From Bacteroidota bacterium (GTDB lineage Bacteria; Bacteroidota; Bacteroidia; Chitinophagales; Chitinophagaceae): a DNA stretch of 6,031 bases. The stretch lies in assembly GCA_023390215.1 (NCBI GenBank), contig JAEWDG010000172.1, positions 1-6,031 of the forward strand, read 5' to 3'. The translations under genes and the position numbers were made by a program. How positions within the stretch are numbered: the first letter of the stretch is position 1; every line of letters starts with the position of its first letter. This document shows positions 1 through 3,952 of this stretch, in pieces. The notes under the pieces are model-generated. The model was not told the DNA's origin. It made no database searches and was given only the letters and a program-made list of their open reading frames with translations.

Positions 1-409
1 GCATCTGCTTTCACCAACCCGCACCTTCGCCCCGGTTATAAAAGAAATTCTGGAAGGTTTTTTTGAAGGCATCCATGGAATGATACATTGCAGCGGTGGC
101 GGACAAACCAAATGTTTGAAATATCTCCCTGCTCCGTTGCGAATTGTAAAAGATAATTTATTTACACCGCCCCCGGTTTTCGATCTGATCAGAGAATCCA
201 GTGGCAGCAGTTATGAAGAAATGTACCAGGTTTTTAATATGGGAAGCAGGATGGAAATTTATTGCCCCAGTGAATACGCCGGTGATATCATGAATATTGC
301 AAACAGATTCGGAATTGAAGCAGCAATGATCGGCAGGGTGGAAGCGGCGGAAAACAAGGAACTGATCATTGATGATGCGAACGGATCCTGGCGTTTCGGA
401 GAGAATTGA
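1..409 (+). CDS. purM: Phosphoribosylformylglycinamidine cyclo-ligase (AIR synthase), C-terminal part, 5' truncated by window
   Basis: The first complete codon is at position 2 and the frame stays open to the TGA at 407-409, giving about 135 C-terminal residues; the real start lies outside the window. The visible sequence begins HLLSPTRTFAPVIKEIL and continues with HGMIHCSGGGQTK, the conserved glycine-rich block of the AIR synthase C-terminal domain, and later FNMGSRMEIY, matching the family's F-x-MG-x-x-M block. PurM is a cytosolic enzyme that uses ATP to close formylglycinamidine ribonucleotide into aminoimidazole ribonucleotide, the fifth step of purine synthesis. An ATG at 80 is inside the domain (the M of HGMIHC) and is not a start. 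The tail (IIGRVEAAENKELIIDD and on to SWRFGEN) is the usual end of the family. No other pur gene is visible. Selenophosphate synthetase and thiamine-monophosphate kinase share the fold, but the motifs favour PurM. Confidence 0.93.
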   Translation, partial: HLLSPTRTFAPVIKEILEGFFEGIHGMIHCSGGGQTKCLKYLPAPLRIVKDNLFTPPPVFDLIRESSGSSYEEMYQVFNMGSRMEIYCPSEYAGDIMNIANRFGIEAAMIGRVEAAENKELIIDDANGSWRFGEN

Positions 410-445
410 TGCATTTTCCACATTTTTAACAGCCCCGTGATCAAA

Positions 446-472
446 AATTGGCCTTAAGGGCAACGGCTAATT
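446..472 (+). terminator. Weak hairpin after purM, possible terminator
   Basis: AATTGGCC (446-453) can pair with GGCTAATT (465-472) as an 8-bp stem with one G-U pair and an 11-nt loop. Only a poor T-run follows, so termination is uncertain. It is the only plausible hairpin between purM and ftsE, and it abuts the likely ftsE promoter. It could equally be fortuitous. Confidence 0.25.
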
Positions 473-474
473 GC

Positions 475-482
475 TACATTTG
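475..482 (+). promoter_or_regulatory. Likely Bacteroidota-type -7 promoter element for ftsE
   Basis: TACATTTG is a perfect match to the TAnnTTTG -7 consensus recognised by the Bacteroidota primary sigma factor. An ATTG at 447-450 could serve as the -33 TTG, but the 24-nt spacing is slightly long. It would place the transcript start around 488-490, about 25 nt before the ftsE ATG. It suggests that ftsE is transcribed on its own rather than only by read-through from purM. The assignment is inferred from consensus only. Confidence 0.5.
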
Positions 483-512
483 TTTGAACCCTAACCAAAA
501 CAATTATTTGAC

Positions 513-1202
513 ATGTCTCAATCTATTATAGAATTAAAAAACGTGAATATTTACCAGGGCGGCAGCATGATCCTCTCTGATGTAAATATTTCTGTAGACA
601 AAGGTGAGTTTGTTTACCTGGTTGGTAAAACCGGAACCGGAAAAAGCAGCCTGCTGAAAACATTATATGGCGATCTCGTTTTGAAAGAAGGTGAAGGCTG
701 GGTTGTGGGTCACAATCTTCGTGACCTGACCTGGAAAACCGTACCCTTTCTTCGGAGAAACCTCGGCGTCGTGTTCCAGGATTTTCAGTTGTTAACCGAC
801 AGAAATGTAAATGAAAATCTCAAATTCGTTTTGAAAGCTACAGGATGGAAAGATGATAAATTAATGAACGAAAAAATTGCGGATGTATTGGAAAAAGTCG
901 GCTTAAAAACCAAAGGGTTTAAAATGCCTTTCGAATTAAGCGGCGGTGAACAACAGCGGGTTGACGTGGCCCGTGCCTTATTGAATTCGCCCAAGCTCAT
1001 ACTTGCTGATGAACCCACCGGTAACCTCGATCCGGAAACCAGCGATGAGATCATGCAGCTTTTATTTCATATCTGCCGCGATTATAACACAACAATAGTA
1101 ATGGCCACCCACGATTATATTGTGATCAATAAATTTCCGGCGAGAACATTAAAAACAGAAATGGGCAAGGTGTACGATAACGCTAGTATAACCATGCAAT
1201 AA
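513..1202 (+). CDS. ftsE: Cell-division ABC transporter ATP-binding protein FtsE
   Basis: This 229-residue protein has the normal length for FtsE and all ABC ATPase motifs in order: Walker [10 protein letters not shown] at 38-46, Q-loop glutamine Q89 (VVFQDFQLL), signature LSGGEQQR at 142-149, Walker B LILADEP at 162-168 with catalytic E167, D-loop NLD at 171-173, and the switch histidine H200 in TIVMATHD. FtsE is the cytoplasmic ATPase that pairs with the membrane protein FtsX; the complex activates peptidoglycan hydrolysis at the septum. The MacB/LolD families share these motifs; FtsE is preferred because of the Q-loop context and the short C-terminus after the H-loop. No ftsX is visible on either side. 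The ATG at 513 follows an A/T-rich leader (AATTATTTGAC) without a Shine-Dalgarno sequence. The last 20 nt overlap the 3' end of the convergent glycosyltransferase gene. Confidence 0.87.
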   Translation: MSQSIIELKNVNIYQGGSMILSDVNISVDKGEFVYLVGKTGTGKSSLLKTLYGDLVLKEGEGWVVGHNLRDLTWKTVPFLRRNLGVVFQDFQLLTDRNVNENLKFVLKATGWKDDKLMNEKIADVLEKVGLKTKGFKMPFELSGGEQQRVDVARALLNSPKLILADEPTGNLDPETSDEIMQLLFHICRDYNTTIVMATHDYIVINKFPARTLKTEMGKVYDNASITMQ

Positions 1203-2301
1203 GCTGCCTGGCGTTTTTCTCATTATCATAATATTGGCTTAGCACATGTTTCCTTTCCTGAATATCTGCTTCGGAAAACGGCATCTCGTATAATGCTTTT
1301 ACAGCCGCTTTAAAATCATTCGCGTTTTCTGCTACATGGCAGAGTGCTTCCGCACCGGAACCGTTAACAGCAGCCCGGTTTACGATACAGTGCCGGCCGT
1401 TGAACAAAGCGTTAAGCAGTTTCAGTTTAACACCCGTTTGATTGAATGAGGGAAGGATATGTACATGCGCTTTCCGTATCAGGTCGCTCATTTCATTTTC
1501 ACTGGGGCTGCACGTGATGCAGGTATGCGGGCGGCTATGTGCCAGCGACTGCAGAGGAAGTGAAGGTTTTTTTCCGGCAATGATCAGGGGGATATCCAGT
1601 GTATCGAAAACTTCATTCATTAACCAGTCGGCAACCTTTTCATTCTCGTTTACTGAGAGGTTACCGTGATATAAGCAAAAACACCCGCGTTCGGTACTTT
1701 GCTTCACTTCTTCCCAGGGAAGAAATACAGGCAGAAACGCTGCATTCGCACCAAGATTTTTTTGGTACCAGGTTTTATCCTCCTCACTAACGGCAACGAA
1801 TAATGTTTTTTTCGCGATTGTACGCTCGTAATTTTTGAGCAGCCGGCTTTCAATATTGAAATAGACTTTCTTGAAAAAATTGGATTCGTGCGCCGCCAAA
1901 CGGTCGTAATAGTTACATTCTACATTATGCAGCCTCACAATGGTTTTCCGGTTGTGGAGCACCCCTTCGTGCATCAACCATGTACAATGAATACCTTCCA
2001 TCAGCACAGGATAATCGTTCGCAGTAATGCGCGCTTTGAGCTGTTCATTTTTTCTCGAACTCACGATATAGGGCAGGGTTAAACTGAAGCCCTTTATGCC
2101 TGTTCTCCTGGGATAATAAAAAACTTCTTCGCAAAAAGCATTCAGTTCCGGTGCGGGCTTACGGTCTTTGTAAAAGCAGTGCAGATGAATCCGGACACCC
2201 AGATGATGCAGCCATCTGATCTTATGAAAAAGATCGAATACCCCACCATAATCAGCAGGCCAGGGGATATCGTGGGAGATGATAGGTAAGTGTTTATCCA
2301 A
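1183..2301 (-). CDS. Glycosyltransferase, GT4-like (second gene of the pair)
   Basis: A 372-residue GT-B-fold glycosyltransferase. The N-terminal acceptor-domain signature SHDIPWPADYGG (9-20) is followed by the first helix; then come RLHNVE (123-128), HGNLSVNEN (212-220) opening the C-terminal domain, AGKK (242-245), and QTGVKLKLLNAL (288-299) in the nucleotide-sugar-binding region. The classical GT4 EX7E motif is not seen in canonical form. No signal peptide or membrane segment is evident, so it is probably cytosolic, working at the inner membrane face. Donor and acceptor are unknown. The start is TTG (2301-2299): an in-frame TAG lies two codons upstream, and the next canonical starts (about residue 80, and M101) would delete the N-terminal signature. 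The TTG lies within the last 8 nt of the preceding glycosyltransferase gene (TTGGATAA), implying translational coupling. The 3' end overlaps ftsE tail-to-tail. Confidence 0.82.
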   Translation of the reverse strand: MDKHLPIISHDIPWPADYGGVFDLFHKIRWLHHLGVRIHLHCFYKDRKPAPELNAFCEEVFYYPRRTGIKGFSLTLPYIVSSRKNEQLKARITANDYPVLMEGIHCTWLMHEGVLHNRKTIVRLHNVECNYYDRLAAHESNFFKKVYFNIESRLLKNYERTIAKKTLFVAVSEEDKTWYQKNLGANAAFLPVFLPWEEVKQSTERGCFCLYHGNLSVNENEKVADWLMNEVFDTLDIPLIIAGKKPSLPLQSLAHSRPHTCITCSPSENEMSDLIRKAHVHILPSFNQTGVKLKLLNALFNGRHCIVNRAAVNGSGAEALCHVAENANDFKAAVKALYEMPFSEADIQERKHVLSQYYDNEKNARQLIAWLY

Positions 2302-3385
2302 CTAATCTATCGTAAAACTTCAATAATAAAGGTTCTTCATTTTCCCAGCAGTAGATTCGGGCAGCTTCAATCGCATTGCGGGATAATTGTTCATACAGAT
2401 CTTTGTTGTTCAGTAAGCGGTTAACAGCGCCTGCTATCAGTTCAGGATAAGTTTGATCGATCAACAGGGCAACTTCGTATTTTTCATTAATTGTACGGTA
2501 TTCCGGGAAATTCATCGTTACCTGCGGAATACCGAGATGCATCAGGTCGAAAAATTTATTCGCGAGCGAATGATACTGGTTCAGGCCGGTGTTTTCAACC
2601 AGGTTAATTCCGATTCCCGCTTTCAGGCTTACTTCATCCAACTGAGCAGGAAGCACCGCACCATGAATAAACAGTTTGTTTTGCAGATTGTTTTTGGCAA
2701 TTTTCTCTTTCAACTGTCTTGTGTAATTTCCTTCACCATAAAGATGAACATTTGCATGGATCGCGGGCATGGCATCAATAAGTTCTGCTAATCCTCTCGC
2801 TTCGTTTAGGGCCCCCCGGTATATTACATCCATATTTTCTTTCCAGGCTTTGGGTTTATGTACCTTATAAACCGGTGTGTTTCGTATCACTTCATAATTC
2901 AACCCGTATTCCTCCCTGAATAACCGCGCAATTCCATTACTTACGGTATAACCCATCTGGAAATGATGAAGATATTTTTTCTCAATTCCCTTCCATATTT
3001 TGTGGATGGCAGGCCGGCTCATAACTTCTTTCTGACCGGTAAAATACTCGTGCGCATCCATGGCAATTTTCCAGCCCCTGATCTTCGATGCATGATATAC
3101 AGGAATGATGGTATCCAGGTCGATGGCAACCACTGCATCGGCTTTTTGTTTCATGAGGAAGTGAAATAAAGCTATCTGGTAGCTAACGTAAAAGCCTTTG
3201 CCTGCGAAAAAGGGAAGATTCAAACGGTGTTGCTGGTAGGGACGTTCCGCCAGAGGGCCCGAATGACGGTTCATCCTTCCAACCAGTAAAACCTCGTATC
3301 CCGCCTGATCCAAAGATGTACAAATGCGGATCATACGCTGGTCGAAATTCAGGTCGTTGGTAACACAGAAGATGATCCGGGACAA
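2294..3385 (-). CDS. Glycosyltransferase, GT4 family (first gene of the pair)
   Basis: A 363-residue GT-B glycosyltransferase. The N-terminal Rossmann strand and helix (IIFCVTNDLNFDQRMIR, 4-20) lead to GYEVLLVGR (29-37). DAHEYF (110-115) and YTVSNGIA (146-153) are typical of the N-terminal domain; YRGAL (189-193), LYGEG (215-219) and HGAV (241-244) mark the C-terminal domain. ENTGLNQYHSLANKFFDLM (264-282) followed by GIP is the donor-site block, in the variant form with NKFFD in place of a strict EX7E. It probably adds a sugar to a surface polysaccharide or lipid-linked glycan; the sugar is not predictable. The frame has no ATG upstream before an in-frame TGA, so TTG at 3385-3383 is the only canonical start that keeps the first strand; the next candidate, M18, would remove it. 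The leader is A-rich without a Shine-Dalgarno sequence. It is transcribed divergently from rpsO. Confidence 0.83.
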   Translation of the reverse strand: MSRIIFCVTNDLNFDQRMIRICTSLDQAGYEVLLVGRMNRHSGPLAERPYQQHRLNLPFFAGKGFYVSYQIALFHFLMKQKADAVVAIDLDTIIPVYHASKIRGWKIAMDAHEYFTGQKEVMSRPAIHKIWKGIEKKYLHHFQMGYTVSNGIARLFREEYGLNYEVIRNTPVYKVHKPKAWKENMDVIYRGALNEARGLAELIDAMPAIHANVHLYGEGNYTRQLKEKIAKNNLQNKLFIHGAVLPAQLDEVSLKAGIGINLVENTGLNQYHSLANKFFDLMHLGIPQVTMNFPEYRTINEKYEVALLIDQTYPELIAGAVNRLLNNKDLYEQLSRNAIEAARIYCWENEEPLLLKFYDRLVG

Positions 3386-3485
3386 AGCAGTTTTTGCGCA
3401 AATAACGGATTTTTTAAAGTGGTGGAAGATTCAAAAATGGACGTTTTTGAAATAAAGCGGGGCAGGAAGGCGGATAAGTTGATAT

Positions 3486-3508
3486 TTTTAGCTAAAATCC
3501 CGGATTTT
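3486..3508. repeat. Two overlapping palindromes in the divergent intergenic region
   Basis: TTTTAGCTAAAA (3486-3497) is a perfect 12-bp palindrome. It shares its AAAA with a second dyad, AAAATCC-C-GGATTTT (3494-3508), which is a perfect 7-bp inverted repeat around one base. Together they occupy the stretch between the expected -33 and the -7 element of the rpsO promoter. They could be an operator or, if transcribed leftwards, a small hairpin. The symmetry is seen directly; the function is inferred. Confidence 0.45.
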
Positions 3509-3512
3509 TCAT

Positions 3513-3520
3513 TAGTTTTG
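3513..3520 (+). promoter_or_regulatory. Likely Bacteroidota-type -7 promoter element for rpsO
   Basis: TAGTTTTG matches the TAnnTTTG consensus perfectly. At the expected -33 distance there is only a T-rich TTTTTAG stretch, not a clean TTTG. The predicted transcript start is near 3526, leaving an untranslated leader of about 40 A-rich nt (ending AAAAACAAAGAA) before the rpsO ATG. That is the usual arrangement for a highly translated gene in this phylum. Confidence 0.55.
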
Positions 3521-3568
3521 CCGCCGATTAAAAGAAAAGATTAAAACACAGGTTTTAAAAACAAAGAA

Positions 3569-3841
3569 ATGCCTTATTTAACAACCGAAAAGAAAGCCAA
3601 CATTTTCGCAACGCATGGTGGCAACGCTACCAACACAGGCTCAATTGAGGGCCAGATCGCAATCCTTACGGAAAAAATCAATCACATTTCCAATCACCTG
3701 AAAGGCAATAAGAAAGATTTCTCCTCTCAACGCGGACTAATGCAGATGGTAGGTAAACGTAAACGCCTGCTCACGTATTTAAGCAAGCACGATCTCACCG
3801 GATACCGTGCACTGATTGAAAAATTAGGCCTCCGCAAATAA
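3569..3841 (+). CDS. rpsO: 30S ribosomal protein S15
   Basis: A 90-residue basic protein of the standard S15 length (about 89). NTGSIEGQIAILTEKINHI (22-40) matches the conserved NTGS-x-E-x-Q helix; KKDFSSQRGL (48-57) is the conserved 16S rRNA-contact loop (KKD-x-x-S-x-RGL), and the protein ends LIEKLGLRK as in nearly all S15 proteins. S15 binds the central domain of 16S rRNA early in 30S assembly and helps form an intersubunit bridge. The ATG at 3569 is preceded by an A-rich leader, and no Shine-Dalgarno sequence is needed to explain it. A strong hairpin terminator follows 24 nt after the stop, and then pnp, the classic rpsO-pnp order. In E. coli S15 represses its own mRNA through a leader structure; I see no evident counterpart in this short leader. 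Confidence 0.97.
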   Translation: MPYLTTEKKANIFATHGGNATNTGSIEGQIAILTEKINHISNHLKGNKKDFSSQRGLMQMVGKRKRLLTYLSKHDLTGYRALIEKLGLRK

Positions 3842-3865
3842 GATAAACATAATGCACAAATAATT

Positions 3866-3902
3866 AAATATTCCCAACATATGATAAGGTTGGGAATATT
3901 TT
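3866..3902 (+). terminator. Intrinsic terminator/attenuator between rpsO and pnp
   Basis: AAATATTCCCAAC (3866-3878) and GTTGGGAATATTT (3889-3901) form a perfect 13-bp stem with a 10-nt loop (ATATGATAAG), and the right arm ends in a run of T (3899-3902). The left flank is A/T-rich, so it could also work in the opposite direction. It should end most rpsO transcripts, protect the rpsO 3' end, and limit read-through into pnp. Confidence 0.82.
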
Positions 3903-3924
3903 GTTATACCTGCATAATCCATTC

Positions 3925-3939
3925 ATAGCACTGCGCTAT
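3925..3939 (+). other. Small hairpin in the pnp leader
   Basis: ATAGC (3925-3929) can pair with GCTAT (3935-3939) around a 5-nt loop, ending 13 nt before the pnp ATG. The stem is only 5 bp, so it may be chance. No convincing TAnnTTTG element is found between the terminator and pnp, so how pnp is transcribed (read-through or an atypical promoter) is not clear. Confidence 0.2.
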
Positions 3940-3952
3940 AAAACGTATTTAC

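Noticed and set aside
158..463. Minus-strand frames of 101 and 61 codons over purM
   Set aside because: Antisense to the recognisable PurM C-terminus.
785..1054. 89-codon minus-strand frame inside ftsE
   Set aside because: Antisense to the ABC signature and Walker B region of ftsE, with no independent support.
1198..1216. Possible terminator after ftsE (GCCTGGC followed by TTTTT)
   Set aside because: The stem is only 3 bp and lies inside the convergent gene, so it is too weak to support.
1442..2082. Plus-strand frames of 63-75 codons inside the glycosyltransferase gene
   Set aside because: Opposite-strand shadows of a gene with clear GT motifs; no recognisable domains.
2453..3401. Plus-strand frames of 112 and 68 codons and a 72-codon minus frame from 3401
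   Set aside because: All overlap the first glycosyltransferase gene in other frames and have no recognisable product; the 3401 frame is a +1 shadow of the GT N-terminus.
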